This document shows, in pieces, positions 50,900 to 60,123 of a DNA stretch of 64,000 nucleotides; the stretch's first letter is position 1, and every line of letters starts with the position of its first letter. The DNA comes from Ilyomonas sp965247435 (GTDB lineage Bacteria > Bacteroidota > Bacteroidia > Chitinophagales > Chitinophagaceae): positions 4,960,001 to 5,024,000 of the forward strand of contig OZ252019.1 of the NCBI GenBank assembly GCA_965247435.1, written 5' to 3'. The notes beneath the pieces were generated by a model. The model made no database searches. It was not told where the DNA came from and saw nothing but the letters and a program-made list of their open reading frames with translations. The position numbers and the translations under genes are program-made.

Positions 50900-52345
50900 T
50901 TATTCTTTAATAAACCGTACCGAACCGGTGCTGCTGCCGCTGCTCACATTTACTACATAATACCCCGGCTTCAGCCTGCTTACATTCAGCGTTGCCGTGG
51001 CTTGCTGCTCCACTGCAGCGCTCAGCCATACATGGCCGCCGGCATCCGCTATCACTATTGCATTGGCCGTGCCGGCATCAAGCCCGTTTAGCGTAAGCAC
51101 ATCATGCACAGGATTAGGATAAATAGTGATACTGGTCTTTGTAGCCCCCAGCGGTGCGGTATAGTTTGTTGTATCGGTATAGAGTGTAAGATCGGTGGCA
51201 ATGCGGTTAGTAACGGTTGCATAGTATCTTCCGCTAACTGCAGGGTGAAAAGTAGAGTCGCCCCTGATCGTGCTTACAGCCGCGCTCCCTATCTTAAACC
51301 ACTTGTAGGTATTATTGCTTAAGGTGCCGCCTGCCGACACCGCTAAGGTGGTGGCCTGTTTGTGTATGCTTATTTGCGCCTGCGGTGTATAAATTATGTT
51401 GGGGTATTTATTTTTCTGGCCAAACAGCTCGTTGCCATCAAACGTAAAATGGTTATACCCGATATTCATAAACACCCGGCTGTTACCTAACTGGATAGTC
51501 GTATCAATATTATGGTTGAACGCCAGCCTGTTTTCACTTAAATCGAGAATGATAAGGTTCTTCAAATCTGTTATCGAAGTGGGAATACCGCCCGTAAGGT
51601 TGTTGCGGTCGAAATACGAATACCGCAGGTTAATAAGGCTGCCGAGGGTAGCAGGTAATACGCCGCTCAGCTTATTGTTCCGCAACACTAAGTTCAGCAA
51701 ATTGGTAAGCTTGCCCAAAGAAGGCGGAATGGCGCCGGTAAGCCCGTTATCCGATAAATATAAATCGGTAAGGCCGGTAAGGTCGCCGATCACCGCAGGG
51801 AGGGTATCGCTTAGCTGGTTTACCGCTATGTTGATATACTTTATTTTGGTAAGCTTACCGATAGAAGCAGGTATAATACCCGTTAGCCGGTTGTTGAGCA
51901 GGTTTAAATAGAGCAGTTTTTTAAGGTTGCCGATAACAATCGGTACCCGGCCATTGAGCTTGCAGGTTTCTAAGTTCAGATAAGCAAGATTGATAAGATT
52001 ACCGATGGTTGGAGGAATGGGGCCGCTTAAGTTGTAATTATATCCCAGGTCCAGCGTATCCAGTTCAGACAGGTTGCCGACAGAAGCAGGAAGTGCTCCG
52101 TTTAATTCGTTGTTGCGCAATACAATTTGCTTTACCCTCGTACCGGCTACAACAACTCCATACCATGTCTTTACCGGTCCGCCGAGCCAGTTGGTGCGCA
52201 TTGTCCAGCCACGCCCGTTGGTGCTGTTGTAGAGGTCTATCAGGGCCAGCGAATCGGTAGTGTTTACAGCCTGCGCAGTAGCAAAAGTGGAGGCCTGCAG
52301 GGAAATAATAATTGCCAGGTAAAAGAAGAGGTGTTTGGTTTTCAT
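50900..52345 (-). CDS. Secreted leucine-rich-repeat protein with T9SS sorting tail
   Basis: A 481-residue protein with a signal peptide (LFFYLAIIISLQASTFATAQ). It opens like plant-type LRR N-terminal caps (LIDLYNSTNGRGWTMRTNW) and carries about nine 24-residue LRRs (e.g. LPASVGNLSELDTLDLGYN, IPPSLGKLTNLLNLVLRNN). The last about 80 residues contain SITIYPNPVHDVLTLNGLDA and end SSGSSTGSVRFIKE, the type A C-terminal signal of the type IX secretion system. It is therefore probably attached to or released at the cell surface. A ligand cannot be named. Confidence 0.93.
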   Translation of the reverse strand: MKTKHLFFYLAIIISLQASTFATAQAVNTTDSLALIDLYNSTNGRGWTMRTNWLGGPVKTWYGVVVAGTRVKQIVLRNNELNGALPASVGNLSELDTLDLGYNYNLSGPIPPTIGNLINLAYLNLETCKLNGRVPIVIGNLKKLLYLNLLNNRLTGIIPASIGKLTKIKYINIAVNQLSDTLPAVIGDLTGLTDLYLSDNGLTGAIPPSLGKLTNLLNLVLRNNKLSGVLPATLGSLINLRYSYFDRNNLTGGIPTSITDLKNLIILDLSENRLAFNHNIDTTIQLGNSRVFMNIGYNHFTFDGNELFGQKNKYPNIIYTPQAQISIHKQATTLAVSAGGTLSNNTYKWFKIGSAAVSTIRGDSTFHPAVSGRYYATVTNRIATDLTLYTDTTNYTAPLGATKTSITIYPNPVHDVLTLNGLDAGTANAIVIADAGGHVWLSAAVEQQATATLNVSRLKPGYYVVNVSSGSSTGSVRFIKE

Positions 52346-52705
52346 AAGCTCTGTATTTGATGTGGAGAAGAGCGTGCTGGTGGTAAAGATACTTCATTTA
52401 AGAAATAGCAACTTCACCAAAAATAGTATGCGCTTCCCGGCACCATATTGCTTTGCTTATTCCGCTATACTGCCTTCTTTATATACTGCCCCTGCTGCAT
52501 AAACAGTTAGGATATCTAAAAGTGAAAGAGGCAGTATATTATTCCCTATCGCTTCCTACCTGATCGAATGTATATAACAAACGTAGTTATTCACTGATGA
52601 TTTGCGCTGGCTCAGTTGTGTACTAATTTTGAAGCCGCGCAAACCAAAGTACATAAGTTGCCCTCCCCGGTCCGGCGCCTTGCTGATGTACTGCTCTTTC
52701 GGCTT
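52346..52705. other. Intergenic region with an inverted repeat
   Basis: This 360-base stretch holds no gene. ATATACTGCC at 52481-52490 and GGCAGTATAT at 52530-52539 form a 10-bp inverted repeat separated by 39 bases, and a nearby TATACTGCC extends the pattern. Function unknown. Confidence 0.45.
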
Positions 52706-53488
52706 TTAGTGTATAAACTGTGGAGTGGTTAAAGGAGCGGCCTGTTGTGTTGCAGGTACGGGGATAAGCTTTATAATAGTAAGCTTGTCCATGAGCTTCA
52801 TAACAAGAAACGTCATATCAAACTCAAACCATTTGCGTGCAAAATTGGCATTGTGTTTTGCATGGTGATGGTTGTTTTGAAACAACTCGCCCATTAGCAA
52901 AACGCCCCACGGTGAAGAGTTTTTGGAATGGTCGCCATTATCGTAATTGCTGTACCCGTATTTGTGTCCGCACCAGTTAACGATAGCGCCCTGTATAGGC
53001 CCCATTAAAAAATGTATAGGCAACAACAGGAACCAATACCAGGACGGGGCGTATAGGATATAAAGGGTAGTATAAGCGGCAGCAAAGACTAACCTTGTTA
53101 TGATGTGATGACCAATGGCATCCATCCGTTTCCAGGCCGGTAAATATTCTTTTACAAACTGGGGTTCCGGTGTGTTTTTTCCGGTGTTAAACGAGCGAAA
53201 AATTTTAATCGTATTAAACATCATCTGCCATACATCCTTAAAAAAGTGCGGTGAATGCGGATCTTTTTCGGTGTCGCTGTAGGTGTGATGCATACGGTGC
53301 ATAACGCCATAAGCGCGGGGAACCAAATAAGAGGAACCCTGCACCAGCCAGGTGGACACATAAAACACTTTTTCCCAACCTTTACTGGTAGTGTACATTT
53401 GATGAGAAGCAAAACGATGAAGGAAGAAAGAGTGAAAGAAAAGAGACAAAAACCAATGGAGAAGAAAGAACAGGATAATGACTTGCAT
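52706..53488 (-). CDS. Acyl-CoA/acyl-lipid desaturase
   Basis: A 260-residue membrane desaturase with the three histidine boxes: FHSFFLHRFASHQ (HxxxxH), MHRMHHTYSD (HxxHH) and HNNHHAKHNANF (HxxHH). Hydrophobic segments surround the boxes. The pattern is that of delta-9-type desaturases (stearoyl-CoA desaturase like), which introduce a cis double bond using a di-iron centre and an external electron carrier. It is transcribed alone. Confidence 0.92.
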   Translation of the reverse strand: MQVIILFFLLHWFLSLFFHSFFLHRFASHQMYTTSKGWEKVFYVSTWLVQGSSYLVPRAYGVMHRMHHTYSDTEKDPHSPHFFKDVWQMMFNTIKIFRSFNTGKNTPEPQFVKEYLPAWKRMDAIGHHIITRLVFAAAYTTLYILYAPSWYWFLLLPIHFLMGPIQGAIVNWCGHKYGYSNYDNGDHSKNSSPWGVLLMGELFQNNHHHAKHNANFARKWFEFDMTFLVMKLMDKLTIIKLIPVPATQQAAPLTTPQFIH

Positions 53489-53895
53489 GCGCTAAAAGAT
53501 AGATTTTTATAAACCGGCAGAAAGCCTGCTGTCTATATTTACAAAATGAAAATACGAATAATACCGCTAACCGGATTACTTTTTATCAGTATAGAATGTT
53601 ATAAAAGATAGATGGGTGCATTCTGTTAAAACATCTTCTCTTCTAAACTATTCTTTGGCTTGTTATCTTTTCATCAATGTGTTGACCATACAGTGCCCTG
53701 ATACTGTGGCAAACAACAGAACTGAATGTTGGAGCAATATCCGCCGCTACACAATGCACAACGATATAGTTACTAAACAAATTGATTTTTTAACAGCCTG
53801 AAACCAACAGGCGATAAACTACCGGCTTTCTGAAGAAAGAAATAACAGATTGCCAAAAGAGCCTGCGCGGCTTATAAATGCCTGCGTTTTTGCCG
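53489..53895. other. Intergenic region, no gene seen
   Basis: About 400 bases between the desaturase start and the end of the acylphosphatase gene. Small ORFs (for example 53616-53801) have no coding character. No clear promoter or terminator was recognised. Confidence 0.45.
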
Positions 53896-54174
53896 TCACT
53901 TTTCTTCTCTTTTTACTTCAAACTTTTCGAAAGAACGGTCGGGCATATCCGTTACCATTACTTCTTTCACCCTGGCTAATTTTGGTCCTGCATGGCACCA
54001 CGCTATATAAATCTGTAAAGCTGCTTCACTGCCGCTGGCCATTATTTCCACGTGCCCGTCTTCTGTATTGCGTACCCATCCGCTTATGCCTTGGGTTTCG
54101 GCTGTTTCTTTAGCTGTATTTCTATAAAAAACGCCCTGTACTTTTCCTTTTATCAGCAGGTGAACCGTTGGCAT
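53896..54174 (-). CDS. acyP: Acylphosphatase
   Basis: A 92-residue protein when started at MPTVHLLIKGKVQGVFYRNT; the longer frame is an artefact. The signature KGKVQGVFYR (catalytic Arg) and GWVRNTEDGHVEI (catalytic Asn) are in their expected places, and the end matches the family length. The enzyme hydrolyses acyl phosphates such as acetyl-phosphate and carbamoyl-phosphate in the cytoplasm. Confidence 0.95.
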   Translation of the reverse strand: MPTVHLLIKGKVQGVFYRNTAKETAETQGISGWVRNTEDGHVEIMASGSEAALQIYIAWCHAGPKLARVKEVMVTDMPDRSFEKFEVKREEK

Positions 54175-54240
54175 AAGTAATACATTTATCAGGCGCAAAT
54201 ATAAATTGCGGGTAGTGTCTCCCTTTAAAATAACCAGCCT

Positions 54241-54296
54241 AACCTGCCAGATAAAGCAAAATTTTTTACCTCCAAAGTCTTTCAACCTGGCAGGTT
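54241..54296. repeat. Inverted repeat AACCTGCCAG ... CTGGCAGGTT
   Basis: Perfect 10-bp arms separated by 36 bases, upstream of the acylphosphatase gene. The right arm is itself part of the palindrome AACCTGGCAGGTT. It may be a dispersed repeat or an operator. Confidence 0.5.
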
Positions 54297-54488
54297 ATAC
54301 TATCTCCTTTTCATAACAATATTCAAAATAATACACTGCCAAATTGTGGCCTGCTTGCCGTACTTATTACAAAGAGCATTTAAATAAAAGATTGCAGATT
54401 AACCACAACCTTATATTAAATATGATTGGTTTTTTTTGCTGTGCCTGTTTACTTCCCGCCGGTTCTTTTCTATTATTTGAGTACTTAT

Positions 54489-54614
54489 TACACTGTAACT
54501 TAAGTTAGTTTACATATCCTGTATAGTCCGGATGTTGCGGCGCCACCCGGTAGCATGGCTATGGGCGGGCGTCCCCGCCTGCCTAAAACTTGAAATAATT
54601 TAAGTTACACTGTA
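54489..54614. mobile_element. 126-bp MITE-like element, copy 2
   Basis: The second copy of the element at 18802-18927, in the same orientation and with two base differences (one in the left terminal repeat, TACACTG against TACAGTG; one in the GC hairpin). The copy ends 8 bases before the stop codon of the adjacent minus-strand gene at 54623. Confidence 0.85.
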
Positions 54615-54622
54615 CTTACAAA

Positions 54623-55228
54623 CTATAAAAACATAAAACTTAAAAAAGAAGTCAATGCACGCGCACCTGTAAAGGAAGTTGTTTTGGGGAAGATAGTTCC
54701 CAACAACTCTTCAAGGCTGTAAAAGATGGTAGTACGCTGCATAAATGTAGCCGATGTTTTAGAAGATACATTTTCCAGTAAGGTATAAGTAAATGCACCT
54801 TTCAGCAACTGTGGCACCGCTGTATGTTCCCGGGTAACATCTGTTTGCACTTTCTGTTTTCCTGCAAACAAACCACGCAACCCGAAGAACCCGGGGACTA
54901 CTTTTTGACGCTGTTGCGCACTGCTTTTACCATCGTTTTCTACCACTATTTTATAGCGCTTGTTGAGCGGCGCAATACTTAAATAATAGATAGCATGTCC
55001 CTGTCCGCAAGCCACCTGCGAGTCGCTCATGGCAAGCCGCACGGTAAGCCTGCTATACGTAGCTTTTAATTGCTGTTGTGCATCTTCCATACACCGGAAA
55101 CCTTTACCCTGGAAAAAGGAAACAAACGCGTTTTTAGTAGCCGGCGCAAACCCGATAGGTGCAGTTGCAGACAACGTTGTTTCTTCGGCTAATGGCTGTA
55201 CAGATAGCGTAACATTTGGTGAAAGCAT
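54623..55228 (-). CDS. Hypothetical protein, 201 aa
   Basis: I do not recognise this protein. It has no signal peptide, several beta-strand-like stretches (AIYYLSIAPLNKRYKIVVEN) and a Ser/Thr-rich C-terminus (KTTSFTGARALTSFLSFMFL). The last residues are encoded beside the MITE-like element, so its natural end may have been altered by that insertion. Its upstream flank 55229-55630 (402 bases) contains no gene. Confidence 0.6.
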   Translation of the reverse strand: MLSPNVTLSVQPLAEETTLSATAPIGFAPATKNAFVSFFQGKGFRCMEDAQQQLKATYSRLTVRLAMSDSQVACGQGHAIYYLSIAPLNKRYKIVVENDGKSSAQQRQKVVPGFFGLRGLFAGKQKVQTDVTREHTAVPQLLKGAFTYTLLENVSSKTSATFMQRTTIFYSLEELLGTIFPKTTSFTGARALTSFLSFMFL

Positions 55229-55630
55229 GGCAGTAAAATTTTTGAGGATGATACCGGATTCAGCAACAATTTTATAGTGGCAATGCAGTAAAAAATCAGT
55301 GCGGAATACTGGACAATTAAGTGCTTTGTAAAAGTATGACCGGCATTAGTGTACTGGCATTAAAGATTGCCAAAAATGCTTAAAGGTTGCTTAATAAAAA
55401 AGACGGTTGTTTGCTATAGGTATTAAGGATTGCGGGTTGATTACCAATGAATACAAACAGGAATAATGCACTCAATTGTTAGTACTTATTAAATTCTTAC
55501 CGACAAGCCGATTCAACCTTGTAACCCACAACAGATCACCCGCAACCCGCCACTTATAACCTATAACCGGGTGGCCGCTATTCGTAGTTTGTAATTTTAA
55601 ACCGCAACATTTACCAGCTAAACAAAAGCA
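55229..55630. other. Intergenic region, no gene seen
   Basis: About 400 bases of A+T-rich sequence between the 201-aa gene start and the end of the aminotransferase gene. No ORF, hairpin or clear promoter element is visible. Confidence 0.45.
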
Positions 55631-56824
55631 TTACTGTTTTTTCGTTGCCTCTTCTATACTTTGTACTACTGTTTTGCAGGCAGCTATTAATTCTTCTTCC
55701 GAAATAATCAACGGCGGTGCTATGCGCATACGTTCCGGCGCAAATAAAAACCAGTCGGTAATTAAACCGTTGGCTAAACACTGGCGTACCACCGCAAGAT
55801 TAATTTCAAAGCTGTTAAACCCAATGGATGCCCATAATCCGCTGCTCTTAAGAGAAGTAATCGCCGGGTGTTGCAGATACCGGCAAAGCAGTTGCTCTTT
55901 ATTTTTAACCTGTGCTATGCAATTGCTTTGGAGCAACACTTCCAGCGCGGCCTTTCCGGCAGCACACGAAACCGGGTGACCGCCAAATGTGGTAATATGT
56001 CCCAGCACCGGGTTGTGCGTCAGGGTCTGCATCCGTTCGTACCCGGCAACAAAAGCACCCAGCGGCATGCCGCCACCCAAAGCTTTACCCAGCAATAAAA
56101 TATCCGGTATCACGTCGGTTTGCTCAAACGCCCACAACGAGCCGGTTCTGCCAAAGCCGGCCTGTATCTCGTCAAAAATCAGCAGCACTCCATGCTTGTC
56201 GCAGGCTTTCCGCAGCGCAGCCAGCCAACCCTCCGGCGGCCGGGTGATACCGCTTTCTGCCTGCACCGGCTCGGCCAGCACGCAGGCTACTGTTTCGTCA
56301 ACAGCAATAATGGCCGCTTCACTTCCATAATTATAGTGATATATTTCGGGCAATAGCGGCCGGTATGCATTCCGGTAGTATTCGCTGCCCATGGCACTTA
56401 GTGCGCCCTGCGTACTGCCATGGTAGCTGTTGTTGAATGCAATAATTTTTGTTCTGCCGGTGCTGCGCTTGGCCAGCTTCATGGCGCCTTCCGTAGCTTC
56501 TGCACCGCTGTTGGTAAAATAAACGCAGTTGAGCGATGGCGGCAGGAGGCCCGTTAATAGCTGCGCATAGGTTACCTGCGGGCTTTGTACAAATTCGCCA
56601 TACACGATGAGGTGCATATACGATGCTGCCTGCTGCTGCACGGCTGCTACCACTTTTGGATGGCTGTGGCCGATATTGGCTACACTAAAACCGGAAATTA
56701 GATCAAGATACACTGTATTGTTAACGTCATATTGATAAATGCCGCTTGCACGCACAATCTCCAGCCCGATAGGCGCAGGCGATGTCTGGGCAATATGGCG
56801 AAGGAATAAGGAACGGTTATCCAT
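55631..56824 (-). CDS. Class-III pyridoxal-phosphate aminotransferase
   Basis: A 397-residue protein when started at MDNRSLFLRHIAQTSPAP; the upstream extension of 13 codons is less likely. Family motifs are FTNSGAEATEGAMKLAKRST (PLP phosphate binding), NNSYHGSTQGALSAMGS, LLIFDEIQAGFGRTGSLWAF and the Lys Schiff-base block ILLLGKALGGGMPLGAFVAG. It belongs with acetylornithine/ornithine/lysine aminotransferases; the exact substrate is not readable. Some relatives act on lysine or GABA. It is transcribed alone, divergent from the gamma-carbonic-anhydrase gene. Confidence 0.92.
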   Translation of the reverse strand: MDNRSLFLRHIAQTSPAPIGLEIVRASGIYQYDVNNTVYLDLISGFSVANIGHSHPKVVAAVQQQAASYMHLIVYGEFVQSPQVTYAQLLTGLLPPSLNCVYFTNSGAEATEGAMKLAKRSTGRTKIIAFNNSYHGSTQGALSAMGSEYYRNAYRPLLPEIYHYNYGSEAAIIAVDETVACVLAEPVQAESGITRPPEGWLAALRKACDKHGVLLIFDEIQAGFGRTGSLWAFEQTDVIPDILLLGKALGGGMPLGAFVAGYERMQTLTHNPVLGHITTFGGHPVSCAAGKAALEVLLQSNCIAQVKNKEQLLCRYLQHPAITSLKSSGLWASIGFNSFEINLAVVRQCLANGLITDWFLFAPERMRIAPPLIISEEELIAACKTVVQSIEEATKKQ

Positions 56825-57069
56825 ATAAGTTGACGGATGAAAGGTGATGGGTGACAGCAGCAAAATTAGCTGCTGCCCGGTGGCATGGCGTAAAAGATTA
56901 TAATACCTGTTATCTGGCTTTCAGCAATAGCACCGATAGCTCAATCATCCGTTTTTCATGAAGATTAGTTACTGATTCGACCTGCTCTAATCCATGTTCA
57001 AAAGAATATACAAATATTACTTTGTAAAGCTTACAGCTTTTTGTGTCCTTTGCAGCATAATAAAAAAGT

Positions 57070-57588
57070 ATGGCTATCATTCTTCCGGTTTTGGGTAAAG
57101 AACCGCAAATGGGCAACAATTGTTTCCTGGCTCCGAATGCCACGGTAGTCGGTGATGTAATTATGGGTGACGATTGCAGCGTTTGGTTTAATGCGGTAGT
57201 GCGGGGCGATGTAAACTATATCCGCATCGGCAATATGGTGAATGTACAGGACAATGTGGTTATCCACTGCACATTCGAGAAGCACCCTACCACTATCGGC
57301 AACAAGGTATCTATTGGTCATAGTGCCATCGTACATGGCTGCACGGTACACGACAATGTGCTGATTGGTATGGGCGCTATTATTATGGACAGGTGTATTG
57401 TACACTCCAATTCCATTATTGCGGCCGGCGCCGTTGTGCTGGAAGGTACCATTGTAGAGGCCGGAAGTATCTATGCCGGCGTGCCGGCAAAAAAAGTAAA
57501 AAATATTGCTCCCGAAAAAATAACCGGTGAAATAAACCGCATTGCCGGTAATTATGTGAAATATGCAGGCTGGTTTAAAAAAAATTAA
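57070..57588 (+). CDS. Gamma-carbonic-anhydrase-family protein (left-handed beta-helix)
   Basis: A 172-residue hexapeptide-repeat protein. Repeats such as ATVVGDVIMGDDCSVWFNAV, NMVNVQDNVVIHC and IGNKVSIGHSAIVHGCTVHD place zinc-type histidines in the pattern of gamma-carbonic anhydrases/PaaY-like proteins. It would form a trimer with metal sites between subunits; enzymatic activity is not certain for this clade. Ends with the usual C-terminal helix (EINRIAGNYVKYAGWFKK). Confidence 0.93.
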   Translation: MAIILPVLGKEPQMGNNCFLAPNATVVGDVIMGDDCSVWFNAVVRGDVNYIRIGNMVNVQDNVVIHCTFEKHPTTIGNKVSIGHSAIVHGCTVHDNVLIGMGAIIMDRCIVHSNSIIAAGAVVLEGTIVEAGSIYAGVPAKKVKNIAPEKITGEINRIAGNYVKYAGWFKKN

Positions 57589-57673
57589 TTTTTTATGCAG
57601 CGAAACAAAAAGAGCTTTTGTCTGTTATAATAGGATAGCTTTTCTTACAACAAAACTAATTGCTTATTTTATT

Positions 57674-57853
57674 ATGGTTTTCGGACCCTTCAGAAAAGCT
57701 ATCCCTTTTTTTTGCATTGTGTTTGTTTGTACCTCTTGTGCTGTAAAGCGGGGATGTCCAAGCAACGGAGCCAATATCGGTGCTGAAAGAATTTTAAGTG
57801 GTGACCCCAAGGCAATAAAAGCAATAAAGAAAGGAAAAAAGTTTAAAGCTTAA
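57674..57853 (+). CDS. Small lipoprotein, 59 aa
   Basis: Started at MVFGPFRKAIPFFCIVFVCT: a hydrophobic segment ending in the lipobox VCTSC, then a short basic mature part (VKRGCPSNGANIGAERILSG ... KKGKKFKA). The gene follows the gamma-carbonic-anhydrase gene by 85 bases. The function is unknown. The size is typical of tiny lipoproteins common in Bacteroidota. Confidence 0.7.
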   Translation: MVFGPFRKAIPFFCIVFVCTSCAVKRGCPSNGANIGAERILSGDPKAIKAIKKGKKFKA

Positions 57854-57887
57854 CATATATAAAAGCAAATAATGGGGGAAACGAGCT

Positions 57888-58163
57888 ATGCATCCAATTT
57901 ATCACACTACCACTACCGAAAAGGTTATTAACGAAACAGGCAGCCTTACCGAATTTTATAATCTTACCAATAAGCTCAGCAAAACAAGATTTGTACGCTT
58001 TACCGGCAAAAACGATGAGGCCGACAATATTGAGTGGCGTTTTACCTATCGCGGCCGAAAGCTCGTATTGCAGTACAATATATATAGTGGTGTATCGCTG
58101 CATACAGCGTATAGCAAAGACAGTAAGGCAATAAACAAACTGGCCGATTTGCTGCGCAGGTAG
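57888..58163 (+). CDS. Hypothetical protein, 91 aa
   Basis: A small soluble protein beginning MHPIYHTTTTEKVINETGSL and ending KAINKLADLLRR. It has alternating strand/helix character with no recognised motif. It follows the small lipoprotein gene by 34 bases on the same strand and is followed by a terminator-like hairpin at 58283-58310, so the two short genes may be cotranscribed. Confidence 0.65.
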   Translation: MHPIYHTTTTEKVINETGSLTEFYNLTNKLSKTRFVRFTGKNDEADNIEWRFTYRGRKLVLQYNIYSGVSLHTAYSKDSKAINKLADLLRR

Positions 58164-58282
58164 CAGCCATCTCCGATTCATTCAATTTATTATCTTTTTT
58201 TATAAAGCGCGATGCGTCTTTATTGCTTGTTTTTAAAGGAAAGGTTCAATGGCTTTTCGCGTAACCGTGTAAGCTGTTTCAT

Positions 58283-58310
58283 AACCTGGTGTAAGAACAC
58301 CAGGTTTTTT
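58283..58310 (+). terminator. Terminator downstream of the 91-aa gene
   Basis: A stem ACCTGGTGT / ACACCAGGT with a 4-base AAGA loop and a TTTTTT run, about 120 bases after the stop. It lies between that gene and the convergent rsgA gene. Confidence 0.75.
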
Positions 58311-58412
58311 ATTTCCCTGCATATCGCAACAGCCGGCCGAAGCGGTTATTATTGTACACAGAAAAACAATATTTCCTGAATAGCCTTGCTTTTTGTTTAA
58401 TAATACAACCTC

Positions 58413-59339
58413 TTAAAAACGCTTTTCTTCTATTGTATCCAGGATATTCAGGTAGCTGACATAGCGGTCTGCAGACACAGCGCCTTCGTTTACGGCTTCT
58501 TTTACAGCACAGTCCGGCTCGTTGATGTGAAGGCAGTTATTGTAGCGGCAATCATTTATCAGCTTGCGCATCTCGGGGAAATAGTGAGAAAGCTCCTGCT
58601 TAGGAATATCTATTACCCCAAATTCGCGGATGCCGGGCGTATCTATAATTTTCCCTTCAAACGGCAGATCAAACATTTCGGCAAAGGTGGTTGTGTGCAT
58701 GCCTTTGCCGCTCCAGTCGCTTACTTCGGTAGTGCGCAGGTTGGTGCCGGGCAGCATCGCATTAATAAAGGTGGACTTGCCCACGCCGCTATGCCCGCTT
58801 AATAAGGTCACTTTGCCGTGCAGTAAATCTTTCAGCTCCTGCAGTCCTTCGCCCGTTTGCATGCTCAGCTTCCTTACCGGGTAGCCACAGGCTTCATAAA
58901 TGTTTTTTACTTCTTCAAATTTGTCCGTTTCTTTTTGCCGGTACACATCTGCTTTATTAAATACAATAATTGCCGGCACATGGTACGCTTCTGCCGAAAC
59001 GAGGAACCGGTCTATAAACCCCTGCGAGGTGCGTGGCTCGCGGATGGTAGCAAACAGTAAAGTCTGGTCCAGGTTAGACGCAATGATGTGGTGCTGATTT
59101 CTGTTGTGCGGCGAGCTGCGGGCAATATAGTTTTTGCGGTTTTCAATATGTGTAATAGTAGCCGTATCGCCCTCATCCGTCTCAGGCATTACCTGTACCA
59201 TATCGCCTACCGCAATGGGATTGGTAGAAGTAATACCATCAATCTTAAATATTCCTTTTATACGGGCATTAAACTGCTGCCCGTTGTCGGTTTTTACTAT
59301 GTACCAGCTACCGGTAGATTTATAAATAAGCGCCTGCAT
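58413..59339 (-). CDS. rsgA: Ribosome small-subunit-dependent GTPase A
   Basis: A 308-residue protein with an N-terminal OB domain (GSWYIVKTDNGQQFNARIKG) and a circularly permuted GTPase: G4 VFNKAD precedes G1 GHSGVGKSTFINAML and G3 DTPGIREF. The C-terminal zinc knuckle is CRYNNCLHINEPDCAVK. It assembles with the 30S subunit and acts in its late maturation. The length and order of motifs agree with RsgA/YjeQ. Confidence 0.97.
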   Translation of the reverse strand: MQALIYKSTGSWYIVKTDNGQQFNARIKGIFKIDGITSTNPIAVGDMVQVMPETDEGDTATITHIENRKNYIARSSPHNRNQHHIIASNLDQTLLFATIREPRTSQGFIDRFLVSAEAYHVPAIIVFNKADVYRQKETDKFEEVKNIYEACGYPVRKLSMQTGEGLQELKDLLHGKVTLLSGHSGVGKSTFINAMLPGTNLRTTEVSDWSGKGMHTTTFAEMFDLPFEGKIIDTPGIREFGVIDIPKQELSHYFPEMRKLINDCRYNNCLHINEPDCAVKEAVNEGAVSADRYVSYLNILDTIEEKRF

Positions 59340-59413
59340 TGTACCGGCGAAGATAGTAAGGGATTAGCCTGCGAACCATCAAAGTGATTACAGCAGTACC
59401 TGTAAGTAGTACA

Positions 59414-59803
59414 TTAATTTCCTGCCCAGTAATCAATTACCAGCACTTTATCAAGATAAGGGGTAAGTACCGCAACAAATGCTTTATGAGCAGGGTGCTG
59501 CAAATAGACCGCGCGGTCCTTCTCGCTGCTGAAGGAAACAAAGAAGCAATGGGTAAATCCCTGGTTCAGGTTTTCCGGACTGTTGTTGGTGCCCCACTCA
59601 AACGCTTTTACCACACTTATCTGCGATGGCAAAGCCCGGAAAGCATCTTCTACTTTTTTAATGTCCTCGGGTTTGGTGCCTTCTTTAAATTTAAACAACA
59701 CTACGTGGCGTAGCATTTTACCGCCGGCGGTATCAAGGGCGCGGGCATGTACTAAGGGCGCTGAGCATACAAACAATAGCAATAACAGGAAAGCAGTTTT
59801 CAT
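59414..59803 (-). CDS. Dabb-domain (stress-responsive A/B barrel) protein, exported
   Basis: A 129-residue protein with a signal sequence (TAFLLLLLFVCSAPLVHARA) and the Dabb signature LRHVVLFKFKEGTKPEDIKK, FEWGTNNSPENLNQGFTHCF, ending YLDKVLVIDYWAGN. These domains form a dimeric alpha/beta barrel and may bind small ligands. Unlike most family members it is exported. It lies downstream of, and separate from, rsgA. Confidence 0.9.
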   Translation of the reverse strand: MKTAFLLLLLFVCSAPLVHARALDTAGGKMLRHVVLFKFKEGTKPEDIKKVEDAFRALPSQISVVKAFEWGTNNSPENLNQGFTHCFFVSFSSEKDRAVYLQHPAHKAFVAVLTPYLDKVLVIDYWAGN

Positions 59804-59921
59804 AGTTGTAATTTTTTACAAGATAGCAAAGCCGGCATTTATTAAAGAGATAGTTTGTAAATAAACCATTTAACCGATATTTTAAAGTTAACTGCCGGCA
59901 AACAATTTGGTTTTGGCACAT

Positions 59922-59951
59922 AAAAAAAGGCACCGCTTACGCAATGCCTTT
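59922..59951 (-). terminator. Hairpin with T-run on the minus strand
   Basis: AAAGGCA (59926-59932) pairs with TGCCTTT (59945-59951); on the minus strand the stem is followed by seven T residues. The transcript it would terminate is not evident, as no gene lies directly upstream on that strand before the terminator at 60065-60096. Confidence 0.45.
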
Positions 59952-60064
59952 CATTCTTCAACCTTCAAAAAACATATTCAATTTTAATCCCTGCTACCAC
60001 ACCTGTACAGGTACGGTAAAAGGAGAATAAAAAGTTTGGTTTGTACAATAATTTTTTGGTTAAT

Positions 60065-60096
60065 AAAAAAGGACGCTTTGCTGAAGCGTCCTTTTT
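60065..60096 (-). terminator. Terminator of the 72-aa gene
   Basis: A stem GGACGCTT / AAGCGTCC with loop TGCTG, flanked by A-run and T-run, 28 bases after the stop of the minus-strand gene ending at 60124. It would work in both directions. Confidence 0.8.
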
Positions 60097-60123
60097 ACAA
60101 TAATTATTTTCACTTATTCCTGA

